A DNA stretch of 64,000 nucleotides, taken from the NCBI GenBank assembly GCA_038087015.1, contig JASBNA010000103.1, forward strand, positions 1-64,000, given 5' to 3'. A program made the position numbers and the translations under genes. The notes under the pieces are model-generated. The model had not been told where the DNA came from. It was given only the letters and a program-made list of their open reading frames with translations, and did not search any database. Shown one piece after another: positions 1 to 9,413 of the stretch (positions are counted from its first letter, which is position 1; each line of letters starts with the position of its first letter). Source of the stretch: Cerrena zonata. Lineage: Eukaryota; Basidiomycota; Agaricomycetes; Polyporales; Cerrenaceae.

Positions 1-820
1 CACTATAGTTCAATGTGAGAAAGTAACTGGATTGCTTACAAGCCCTGAAGAACCCCACCGCGGAGCGACACGACACATCACAGATAGTACGCGTTAGAAC
101 ACGTATCTATCTTTGTTCTTGTTCTAGGTAAGGAAGTTGAACACGATGGGGTGTTCTGGCCCTCCGATTGCACCGTAGCGCCTCATGTTTGTAATTGGAC
201 ATAGGCGTATTTGCAGTCTTCGTTATTATATCGTCAAGGTGAGGTGAAGTATATCCTTATATTACTAATGAGCCAGCCTTTGATATTTATTGTGGGGTTG
301 GTTCCACTTGAACGAAGTGAGGTGGATAGTACCACTCTTAGGCAAAGTCCCAACTTTGACTGACATCTCCAATCTTTGTCACATGAAGTTCTGATCCTAG
401 GGAGATACCGCCCATTTACCAATGAGGAGCCAGATAGGACCCGACCCCTTAGGTCTTTGAGGGCCTTCGGTGAAATCGGTAGCATTGTGATTCGTCTCTG
501 GGGATAATCTAAATGTCGTGGCGCGCCCCCGGTTACATCTCTTTCCCATACTTCTGTGAATGCCATGTCAGATGTACAAATGCTCACCTTAAATGGACAG
601 AATATGACATGTCGGGACGCACAAACTAACATTACTTATTCACAGCTTACCTCACCTCATGATTCATACACCGAGTCAGCCGCATGTGATACAGGACGGT
701 GGGGTGGGTCATCCCCAACAACTTTGAATCTGGCCTACGAATTTCGAGTATAAAGTCGTGTGCAGAGGAGCATCTTATCTGTCAGTTCATTTGAATACCG
801 CCGCATAGTCGTACTTTGAA
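1..820. other. No gene seen
   Basis: Only short unsupported open frames are present and none resembles a known protein. The last part is the upstream region of the glutathione S-transferase gene; no clear TATA box was found. Confidence 0.5.
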
Positions 821-1801
821 ATGTCCGACAGCAAGCAGTTCACGCTTTATAGCCACGTAGGTGGTCCCAACGGATGGTAAAGGCCTCCTCATATCCACCA
901 TTCAGTCCCTCGCTCATCTTTGTATCGACAGGAAAGTTTCCTATGTACTCGACGAGCTGAAACTCACGTATGAGACGAAATTCCTCAATTTCGACAAAGG
1001 AGAACAAAGGAGCCCCGAACATACTAAATTCAATCCGAACGGCCGGATTCCGACTCTCATTGATCACAGTAACAACGATTTCGTTCTCTGGTACGTGCAT
1101 AGTACGCCGCATATACTCTGCCAGTGCTTGGTGCTCATCCCTTCCTTTCTGTTGTAGGGAATCCGACGCAATCCTACTTTACCTGGTCGATAGATACGAT
1201 AAAGATAAACATCTGATGAGTGCTGATATGGGAGAGAAGTACCAGATCATCCAATGGCTTTTCTTCCAGTCGTCCGGCCAAGGGTATGTCGCCGCTCAAT
1301 TCTCACTGGTATTGGTACACTTGTTGACTGGATCGTGGTAGTCCTTACTTTGGACAATTCCATTGGTTCTCCGCAAGACACCCAGAGAAATTCCCTTCCG
1401 CCATAGAACGATACAGGACTGAAACTTTACGTGTCTTTGGAGTTTTGGAGAGCGTACTTTCCAAGAACGAATGGCTGGTTGGAAACAAGATGACACTCGC
1501 CGACTTATCTTTTATTCCGTACGTATATGAAACAAACTTTGACCGAGAATTCTATTCTTACTCGGATGATGTGTATGATAGCTGGAACTACCTCGCTCTC
1601 AGCTCCATGCTGAAGGATGACAAGGACTTTAACTTCAAGAGGGATTTCCCTGCCACATCCGCGTAGGTCCCATATAAATCTATGTGCCATCTTCCACCAT
1701 TCTGACTATCAACCTCAAGGTGGCATGCCAAGTTAGAAGCTGTACCGACTGTCAAAAAGGCTTTCGAACAGCGTGCTTTCCTGCTGGCCAATATTTTGTA
1801 A
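821..1801 (+). CDS. Glutathione S-transferase, Ure2p-like
   Basis: Five exons (821-876, 932-1090, 1158-1283, 1342-1662, 1720-1801) join in frame to 247 residues, a usual length for a fungal cytosolic GST. The N-terminal thioredoxin-like half starts with FTLYSHVGGPNGWKVSYVLD and includes the cis-proline segment GRIPTLID and the substrate-site motif ESDAILLYLVDRY. The helical C-terminal half includes EWLVGNKMTLADLSFIPYV, the usual N-capping/hydrophobic staple region. This layout is typical of the fungal Ure2p/GTT class, which conjugates glutathione to electrophiles or acts as a peroxidase. The ATG at 821 is the first in frame. All introns are GT..AG and 54-67 bp long. No signal peptide is seen, so a cytosolic location is inferred. 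The substrate is unknown. Confidence 0.9.
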
Positions 1802-3413
1802 TTTGGGATATACACATAGGTGAATGCAATTTAGATGTACTACTATGACATAGGTGTGTGGAAGTACAACTACGTGAAGTACAAAATTCTCTACTAGCCG
1901 AAAATGTTCTGTGGACGACATCCCGGCGGTGAGTCGTGACCAAGAGTAAAAAGAGTCGAACAACAGCCTCCAGCGGTGTCGTGTCCTCCCTATGGCCTCT
2001 CTTCTGCTCGAGAATAAATCGATATTTTGACACGGAGCTCGACGTTGATTTGGATGTATTAATCATGTTTCATTTTGAATATGTAGTAGTTGTCTATAAC
2101 GATATTGTAGTAGAGCTGTCACGTTGTGTGCGTCTATTTACGTCTATTTGCTATAACCTTCAAGCCTCATTCCAAATATGGCCAATATATGAAAAGAGCG
2201 ACTCGGACGTACCATGTAAATCCATGACGAAGATTCTAAGATAGAATAAGCATCGACCATCAATACAAGCCAAGTGGCTTCTAAATTTTATCAGGCGCAC
2301 CTACCTGCGGTGAGTTACTGAATGCCCCAATATGACACCACGTAGATCCCTTCGACCAAATAGTAACGGGATTCCAGTCGGGGCTCCGGCGGTTCAACCT
2401 ATGATAGTGGTAGTGGCTTCTGCATATAATACGACCCGTGCAATACCTTGTGATAAAGTCACTACGCCATACACTTTCGAAAACATTCCATTCACGAGGG
2501 CTAGACAGTACACTCAACGTCCCTATTTTGTTCACTTCCGAATTTCCTGGTGTACTCAGTTTCATGTACCTCGTTTTCGAAGTATGCGAGCGGATACGAT
2601 CGGGTTGGACAGGCTAGTCGGCCGTCCCAAAGAATGACGCAATACAAGAAGCAAGTACAGTTCGAAAGCTGACAGGTCCTGTCCTGTCCTGTCAAAAGTC
2701 AAATAGTAGAGAAGGCTGTCGTTGTACCATGGATATGTCAACGTCTACGCCGCCCCCTTCTCTTCCGTTAATGTCATGTCCCAGATAAGTACATATCATT
2801 ATATCTTAAATTTCAACTGACGCTTAGTAATATCCTCCGTTCCTCTCAATCTGAACGCGCTTCAGTAAATCTCGACGTGATTCGACTGTTCTCAAAAGGA
2901 TTCGATGGTTCTCAAAATGATCTGCGACATATATCAAAGAACATACCCTTGGTATGTCTTCGATAGCAAATACTTGGGTATTCCGGCCATGTAGTACCTC
3001 ATGCTCGTAATCCTTGTTTGGTGAGTCTCACTCTGCTTTCTAATGTTCCAAGCTTTACATCTACCAATAGAAGACATTTCTTTCTGATTCTGTCAACCTG
3101 AGAGCGAACAGAATACACAACTTCTCAAATTTGTGGTTTCTTTTCCATCCTTGGGACCCGATGCCCTCGCAGGAAGACCCGAGTCATATGGTGCAAAGTA
3201 AAACCATGTTTCTTCGTATTCCAGACAGGCTTTGTTTTCATTGTGGAAGCAGCATACCCAAAATTCTGTACTGACTCGGACTTGGGTTATTTTCAGGGTC
3301 TATTGCAGGGTGTAGCTGAATGTCTCGCATTGTCCCCCCCTCTTCGAAAGGATTCCATCTTTCCAACAATTCATGAGTACTTTCAAGCTCGCCATACCTC
3401 CCCATGGTAAGAT
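1802..3413. other. Intergenic, no gene supported
   Basis: About 1.6 kb separates the GST gene from the MULE transposase. Short ORFs here lack recognisable motifs or coherent exon structure. The right part should hold the left end of the MULE, but I could not identify a terminal inverted repeat by eye. Confidence 0.45.
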
Positions 3414-6400
3414 CTCTTGTTTGTGTACATCCTCCGGAAACTGCTCATAATTTTGACTCCAGACTCCATCATATACATCAGCGCCATCATCTACGCAATG
3501 GGATGACCGAAAACTTGACGTTAAGGTGGTAGTCAAAGTTTCTATCTTCCTTATTCTTCTACTTACTGACAACTTCGATTCTTAGTTTAATGTTGCTGCG
3601 TTGTATTGTACAGAAGCGCAACGCGAAGCAATTCACAAGATTCATGGACCAAATGGCTCCCGAGTAGCGAAGGTTTTTCCCGAAACACCATCTGGTCAAA
3701 CTACAGCTACAGCCTTTCTTACGGAACGTAACCTCGATCAACACTCTTTAGCCATGCTTGAAAGCCGTTGGAGTATAGCCAATGTGTGGAGATGGTCTCG
3801 GAAGGGAGATGTCAAGGTAGTCCGTACTCTCTACCAATGGTATTTTTGTACATTTGTGTTATTTCTCTCGCATCTATATAACAAATTCTGTAATCAAGTG
3901 TATGTGGATATGACACACCGTCTCGTCAACGTGGGAAGCAACAGAAGAAGACAGACCATCCTGACACATCTCCTAGTGACTCGACCTCTGAATGGCGTCG
4001 ACGTGCAGCCTACGATTTCACAGGCTGTTTAGTTCACGCCGATATCACATATCTTGATATGCAGCCTCGAGTGATTACTCGAGTTGTAGGTTTCTTTGAG
4101 CATAATGATGCCTGCCGAGAATCTCGTCTGGTCAGATACCCCCCTGTCCCTATTCATGACCATGTCATAGAGGTCGCATTAAGACAGCTTCGTCAGGGTG
4201 CAAGGTACGATAATTTACTACCAATAGTAGAATATAAATGCTACTGGAATGCTAATGTTGCCAGTAGTGTAAATACAATACAAAAAACAAATCTCGATAT
4301 GATCCAACGCCATGCGTATCGAAACCAAACGAAGAACTTAGATTCTGCATGTCTCAATGTTCGTTATGAGATCCTTCCTGGCGATTTCAGTCGCTTATAT
4401 CGCCGACACAATCTTGAGGCTTATGGGATTCATATCGACAATCGTCCTGAGTGCAATGTTGATGATTGGCTCAATTCTGGTAGTCCGCTATACAAGCCGG
4501 AGCTTGCCCAAGCTATATTCTACTACACAGCTAGGACGGACACCAACGATCGTCTTAAAGTCTGTATCTCAACTCCTGAGATGCAAGATGCCGCATGGAC
4601 TTACTGCCACAAGAAACAAGTCGTTGTTGATGGTACATTTGGACTATGCAGTTCTCGCCTCCTACTCTGGATTGCACTCGGAATTGATGAAACAGGAGCG
4701 GGTTTACCTGTTTCCATGTTCTTGTTCTCTGCACCTACAGGAACGAAGGCAACTCATGCCGGCTACGATACAGCAATTCTAGCAGAGTTGTTTGCATGCT
4801 GGAAAAATTCACTAGGAGTTCGCAACAGCGAGCGATTCGAACCCTATGTTGCAATCACTGATACCGACACAAGAGAGCGAGGTGCTCTTATGCTCACATG
4901 GCCGGAAATTACACTCATTTTGTGTAAGTTTCATGTTCGACAGTGTTGGACAAATAAACGGAAACATCTCCTACCCAAAGGAGAAACACATCGTTGGCGA
5001 TCCTCAGTCAAAGCACAATTATTCGCTTTGGAGGAAGCGTATGTTTTTCTCGTTATAATAAATGATTGACAAAGTTAATTAATTATTTTTTTGGTCACCA
5101 CGTAGACTTCTCGATTCAGTCCGTTATGAAGTGGCACTTGCATTACTTGGACAGAATGAAGCAGACTTTACGGAGATGCTCACTCATGGCGACCCACATG
5201 CTGTGAGAGTTGGCGAAGCTGCCCTTAGTTTCCTAGCCTACCTACGGTCAACCTGGATGTCGGTCGAGATGTGGAAAAGTTGGTCAAAATGTGGGCGTGA
5301 AGAGGCATCCCAGCGTTTGAAGATACCTATCTCAGGTGTTCTTCCAACAACAAACCATTTGGAGGCTCTGAATGGAAGCCTAAAAAAGAAGTATATACCC
5401 CAATGGAAACATGCAGGACGTCGGCTTCGTCATGATGTACTTATTCATCATCTAGTCAAGCTCATACTCCCACAGATCTATGCCCATCGTCGTATGGTTG
5501 TCGGCTATACCTTATGGAAGGCACAACGCTTCGAAGCAGCGGCTAATGGTCTACCCATTATGAGTCAACGCGAAAGCGATGAACGCGTCCTAGCATCCCA
5601 AGGTATCATGCGCGACACCCCAAGGGTGTGGTTTTCTTATGACCAAGCACGCGATGATCTTGCACGCGAAATTATCGCACGAGGTCTTCTTCGCCCCATT
5701 ACAGCCAGACGGCTCTATGAACAGTGGGCAAAGTGTGAATCATCCCGTGGTTGTGGACGATTCTACTGGCTCACATTCCATCCATCTGGCCATGCGACAT
5801 GTACATGCCCAGACTTTTTGGTCAGAAGAATTGGTGCTTGCAAACACTTGCGAGCGTACCGTATTGTTATCGAGGACTGGATAGACAAACATCAAATCGA
5901 AGAAACCTACCGCTTCCCGACAACAACTGGTGAGGCAATTGAAATCGAACTCAAAAACCGCCGCTGGTATGAGACGACATATGATTATGCCCTCACTGCA
6001 CCGGCAGTTAACGAGAATCTACATTCATCTGGGTTTCCTGTACATTTTGCCAAATGCACAGGACTCGAGCTGGAAAATCCACCGCCAGGCGTTACAATAA
6101 TACCGCCGCCACTACTCACCTTGGAGCGGGAGCTGATGCTTCAAAGCGACCTGCAACCTACCCAGAATCCGAGTGACTGGGAGGAAGGGGATGAGGAGGA
6201 CAAAAATAGTCAGGCTGGGGAGGACAGCTGCTTGCCGACCGAAGCCATTGTGACTGGTGTATCCCCTATAGATATGATGACATCTCACACTCTTGTTGTT
6301 CCCATCCAATCAGACATCAACTTAGCGCATAACTCAAATACACAGGCTCTCACCTTCCAGCTTCAAACACACCTCGACCATGATATTCAGTCTGTTCTTC

Positions 6401-6723
6401 CGATGCTTCATGGGATCATCACCACCCTCAGCCAACCAGATCCTCGAATACGCTTTGCGGAAAGCCCTCCCGTGCAAGAGTTAAGACAAATCTTAGGATC
6501 GCTCGATGATAAACTGTCCCAAGTTGGTCTCTCTACACATACAAACAGAATAAGTAAGTCTCAAATGGTGCCTAAGTAACATACCTAATACTTTCATTAA
6601 TCAGCACATATAACACCTATCGACAAAGCCGTGAATGTACCACGTGAAAATCAAAAACGACAAGTTCGTGCGCCTTCGCCTGAAAAGTTGCAGAAGCGAA
6701 AGAAATCATACAAAACACTGTAA
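3414..6723 (+). CDS. MULE transposase with SWIM zinc finger
   Basis: Proposed exons are 3414-3416 (the ATG alone), 3463-3525, 3586-3839, 3899-5038, 5106-6553 and 6605-6723, joining in frame to about 1,008 residues. This is a Mutator-like DDE transposase that would excise and insert a DNA transposon. The N-terminal part has a Cys-containing DNA-binding-like region (LYQCVCGYDTPSR). The catalytic core shows D351 in VVVDGTFGLC, D428 in AITDTDTRERGAL followed by CKFHVRQCW, and E573 in TTNHLEALNGS. A SWIM finger follows near residues 719-734 (CTCPDF, then ACKHL). A basic tail ends the protein. No stop or frameshift interrupts it. The start is the weakest part: the ATG is followed at once by a splice donor, and the frame before it is closed. 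Terminal repeats were not found, so mobility is unproven. Confidence 0.82.
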
Positions 6724-6973
6724 AACTTACGAGTAGATTATATCGGTAGCTATTGATATTGGTTAGTTGGGTCACCTAGTAAGTGATTGTAAGAATGATA
6801 GGTGATGGAAAGATTGAAAGATTGAAACGAGAGTGATCTTGAAGCTCGAATCCGTGAGGCTGGAGAACTCCGAGTATCACCCGAAGTGGATCCCATAGAT
6901 GACAACCTCGGCCTCTTAGCTACGAGTCAACCCACTAGTCATATTACCGAGCTTCTTCTGAGCTGCCAGTGGA
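6724..6973. other. Flank between MULE and LTR element
   Basis: An open, coding-like stretch (about 6834-6973, reading DLEARIREAGELRVSPEVDP and onward) runs straight into the left LTR and is cut by it. It may be the 3' part of the MULE or the end of another disrupted gene. I could not identify it. Confidence 0.35.
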
Positions 6974-7106
6974 TGTTACAACGAACGTACACTTTTTCTT
7001 TTCTTTTCCTTTTCCTTTCCCTTGCTTGTACTTGTGACTCAGTAACCACATGGCCCGGTAGCACATGAACGATCACCAGACTAGCTTACCTATCAATTCT
7101 CCCACA

Positions 7107-7157
7107 TGACATCATCTGCTCCACGATGATGTCATAACTGACGTCATTATGACATCA
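7107..7157. promoter_or_regulatory. Four CRE/ATF-like octamers in the LTR
   Basis: TGACATCA at 7107, TGATGTCA at 7127, TGACGTCA at 7139 and TGACATCA at 7150 lie within 51 bp, about 50-100 bp upstream of the TATA box. TGACGTCA is the palindromic site bound by CREB/ATF-type bZIP factors; the others differ by one base or are the reverse complement. The same array is in the right LTR. It is probably the enhancer of the element, possibly stress responsive. Confidence 0.6.
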
Positions 7158-7208
7158 TCCTAGTCTAGACCATTCTATTCTCTCGCGTAGTACAGCCACG
7201 GTCCCTAG

Positions 7209-7216
7209 TATATAAA
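7209..7216 (+). promoter_or_regulatory. TATA box of the LTR promoter
   Basis: TATATAAA lies about 34 bases upstream of the sequence AACCTGACCT (7243-7252). That spacing suits a transcript start near 7240-7245, which is also where a self-priming RNA would need its 5' end. Confidence 0.65.
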
Positions 7217-7318
7217 CCCAGTAGCTCTAGCTTGTATTCCTTAACCTGACCTAGGCAATCTACCCTTTCTTGCCCTGTTTAACTTGCACCTGCGTGAAAG
7301 GGCTTCGCCCGTAACAAA

Positions 7319-7328
7319 AGGTCAGGTT
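7319..7328 (+). other. Candidate self-primer binding site
   Basis: AGGTCAGGTT starts two bases after the left LTR and is the exact reverse complement of AACCTGACCT at 7243-7252, the inferred 5' end of the element's own RNA. Tf1/sushi-type elements prime reverse transcription by folding the RNA 5' end back onto such a site rather than using a tRNA. The ten-base match and the TATA spacing support the same mechanism here. Confidence 0.6.
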
Positions 7329-7413
7329 GCTCTTACCATCGCTATCGTCCCACACGTTAGCGACAGAACTCTGAACCCAGAAACCTCGAAACCTGAACCC
7401 TGAAACTCTGTCT

Positions 7414-7743
7414 ATGACATCTCTCCTCGAACTCCTTGTAACACTTCTCTTCCTTGCCCAAGTTACCCTTGCCTACATCGTATACCGATACTTCCAGCAC
7501 ATCGAAAACATTGTCACTGTTACCTACCAGAACGTCTACGCCATCAGCACTGAAATCCAAGAACACCACCACTACTGGGACTACGAACGAGACGAACTTC
7601 TCCAGCGAGTAGAAGACCTCCAGAACATTGACCGACAGCTTAACAACTTTGCCCAACGCCTTCGACAGAACCCAGAACCAACCCGTCCACAAGTCAAGCA
7701 AGAACGAAACCCCACCCCAGGACCCTCTCGTCGCCGACACTAA
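7414..7743 (+). CDS. Extra ORF A: small membrane/coiled-coil protein of element 1
   Basis: A 109-residue ORF with its own ATG, between the primer site and gag. Residues 3 to about 27 form one hydrophobic helix (LLELLVTLLFLAQVTLAYIV). A heptad-like charged segment follows (about 55-88), then a Pro/Arg-rich tail ending SRRRH. No enzyme motif is seen. Ty3/Gypsy elements normally have gag first, so this position is unusual. It could be an independent accessory protein or, if spliced, the N-terminus of a longer Gag: a donor-like GTCAAG at 7693 and an acceptor-like TAG at 7956-7958 would join it to the gag frame in phase. I do not recognise the family. Confidence 0.55.
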   Translation: MTSLLELLVTLLFLAQVTLAYIVYRYFQHIENIVTVTYQNVYAISTEIQEHHHYWDYERDELLQRVEDLQNIDRQLNNFAQRLRQNPEPTRPQVKQERNPTPGPSRRRH

Positions 7744-7754
7744 ATTCCTATAAA

Positions 7755-7823
7755 CGTGTTAGTCAGCCCAAAAGGCAAACACGGATAGTTTTACACGCGT
7801 TAGCCAGTCGAGAGACAAACGCG
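7755..7823 (+). promoter_or_regulatory. Two tandem leader hairpins with compensatory changes
   Basis: Two units 41 bases apart fold alike. Unit 1 has an outer stem CGTGTT (7755-7760)/AACACG (7778-7783) and an inner stem GCC (7766-7768)/GGC (7774-7776). Unit 2 has an outer stem CGCGTT (7796-7801)/AACGCG (7818-7823) and an inner stem GTC (7807-7809)/GAC (7814-7816) closing a GAGA tetraloop. Each unit has five bases before and one base after the inner stem, and each is followed by GATAGTT. One pair in each stem covaries (T-A to C-G, C-G to T-A). It lies between ORF A and gag, so an RNA packaging or translation signal is a reasonable guess. Confidence 0.6.
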
Positions 7824-7958
7824 GATAGTTCCCAGGAAGTCGATAACGCTTGGCGATCCCAGGTGCTCGAGTCTTCTTTGGAGAAGTGTCTTCCTCGCAG
7901 CACTGAGCAGAAAACCTCAGCTGTCTCGCACAACTGCTTGCAGTTGGGACACTTTTAG

Positions 7959-9413
7959 TACATAGTGGCCAATAGAAATTTTAGCAATCCTCCACACGGG
8001 TCTGTCTTTGCCAACGGTCTTTACCGGCTAGACGACCGAACTCTCACCTTTGAACGTGTCTGGCGATTCGCCGACGGTTCCCAAGAGTCTGTTCCCACAA
8101 ACAGATTCCACGATCCCAGCCTCACCCACAACGTCTCCGAAACAGTCCCACCACCGCGGTCACGAGTTTCAACATCAACTGGACACCGTTTCCTTAACAA
8201 GCGACTCATCGAATTCAACAGTCAGAACGGTACCTGGGAATACACTAGTAATTCCTCGGGGCAACCTCTCGAAAACCATTACGCCGTTCTTGACAGTGAG
8301 TGGGCAGACGCAGGAGCACAGGCATCCAGCTCAGGTACTTCCTCCACACCGACACCACCCATACCCTCGTCGCAACCCAGACCAACAACTCCGCTACCCA
8401 GACCACAGACGCCTCCCAGACCAAAGACTCCACCACCACGCAGCCGAACTCCAGTCCAGAATACCCCAACTCAAAGCATTCCACCGCCGAACCCCCAATC
8501 CCAACCCTCTTCATCCATCTCTACCACCCAAACCAATATGTCGACTAACGCCAAAATCGAACTCAAAACCAAGTTCGATGGGAATGCCAATCGTGTCCGA
8601 GAAATCACCAAACACTGCGACTGGAAGTTTGCCCTCGACCCCACAACATTCGACACCAACTTCAAGAAGTCCATCTACCTCCTGTCATGTTGTGAAGGAG
8701 GAACGGCAGGACCCTGGGCAGTCGAATACAGTGACACCCTGGACAAAGCAAGCACGGCCACAGGAGCCAAGGTGGAAGATGTGTTTGACTGGAACAAAGT
8801 CAAGAAAGCATTCATCGACTACTTCTCACCCGTTTCCCAAGTCTCTTCTGCAATCTCCGCAATGAGAACACTGAAGCAGACGGGAACAGTAAAGGAGTAC
8901 GTTGCAGCCTTTCGACCACTTCGAGAGCAGTCAAACATCACGGAAGTTGCAGTTCTCCGAGATTATTTCTTGGATGGGCTCAAAGATGGATTGGCTTACA
9001 AGATCATCTCAATTGACCCTGCGACGATCAAGACCTTCGAAGATCTTTATGGAGCAGCAGAAAGGTTGGACGAAGTATACCAATCCCGACCCAAGAAGGA
9101 GCAACCCTCGAAGACCACTTATCGACCCCCGGTGAGATACCAAAGCCGTGGAGGGAGATCTTTTGGTCGATTCAAGACAATTCGCCGACTTACCGATAAC
9201 GAACGAGAGAAGATGATGAAAGAAGGAAGATGTTTCAGGTGCCGACAGGTAGGGCACATGGCTAGGGAATGTCCTAATGGAGACTCGAACCACTCCCACG
9301 TACGACAAGTAGATACCAACACTCCTGCTGACAAAGTCAGAGCCATCATCAATGGCCTGGACGATGAGGCAAAGAAGGAAGCCATAGAGTCTTTGGAGAA
9401 CCAGGGTTTTTGA
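7959..9413 (+). CDS. Gag polyprotein of element 1
   Basis: The open frame runs from 7959 (just after an in-frame TAG) to the TGA at 9411-9413, about 484 codons. The first 190 residues are a small folded-looking region and a long Pro/Thr/Ser-rich linker. The retrotransposon Gag domain follows from about 8538 to 9080 (including [12 protein letters not shown] and [17 protein letters not shown]). Then comes one CCHC zinc knuckle, [14 protein letters not shown], which binds RNA. The first in-frame ATG is only at 8538. The upstream part looks coding but would need a GTG start at 7965, splicing or another non-standard start. The frame ends in the heptamer GGGTTTT followed by TGA, where a -1 shift would lead into pol. 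Confidence 0.88.
   Translation, partial: YIVANRNFSNPPHGSVFANGLYRLDDRTLTFERVWRFADGSQESVPTNRFHDPSLTHNVSETVPPPRSRVSTSTGHRFLNKRLIEFNSQNGTWEYTSNSSGQPLENHYAVLDSEWADAGAQASSSGTSSTPTPPIPSSQPRPTTPLPRPQTPPRPKTPPPRSRTPVQNTPTQSIPPPNPQSQPSSSISTTQTNMSTNAKIELKTKFDGNANRVREITKHCDWKFALDPTTFDTNFKKSIYLLSCCEGGTAGPWAVEYSDTLDKASTATGAKVEDVFDWNKVKKAFIDYFSPVSQVSSAISAMRTLKQTGTVKEYVAAFRPLREQSNITEVAVLRDYFLDGLKDGLAYKIISIDPATIKTFEDLYGAAERLDEVYQSRPKKEQPSKTTYRPPVRYQSRGGRSFGRFKTIRRLTDNEREKMMKEGRCFRCRQVGHMARECPNGDSNHSHVRQVDTNTPADKVRAIINGLDDEAKKEAIESLENQGF
9404..9413 (+). promoter_or_regulatory. -1 frameshift site at the gag stop
   Basis: In the gag frame the sequence reads G GGT TTT TGA, which fits the X XXY YYZ slippery pattern exactly and sits directly against the stop. 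The pol frame is -1 relative to gag, is open from 9368, and has no ATG until about 9494, inside the region leading to the protease. A Gag-Pol fusion made by -1 slippage explains this layout. I did not identify a downstream pseudoknot. Confidence 0.7.

Larger units (their letters stand above)
6974..7316 (+). repeat. 5' LTR of element 1
   Basis: Starts TGTTAC and ends GTAACA, a perfect 6-bp terminal inverted repeat with the canonical TG..CA ends. A pyrimidine tract follows the left end. A cluster of CRE-like octamers lies at 7107-7157 and a TATA box at 7209-7216. The R region is inferred to start near 7243. It is identical to 14175-14517 apart from one base. Confidence 0.97.

Noticed and set aside
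2700..6973. Terminal inverted repeats of the MULE
   Set aside because: No convincing inverted match was found by eye between the two flanks; a computed self-alignment is needed.
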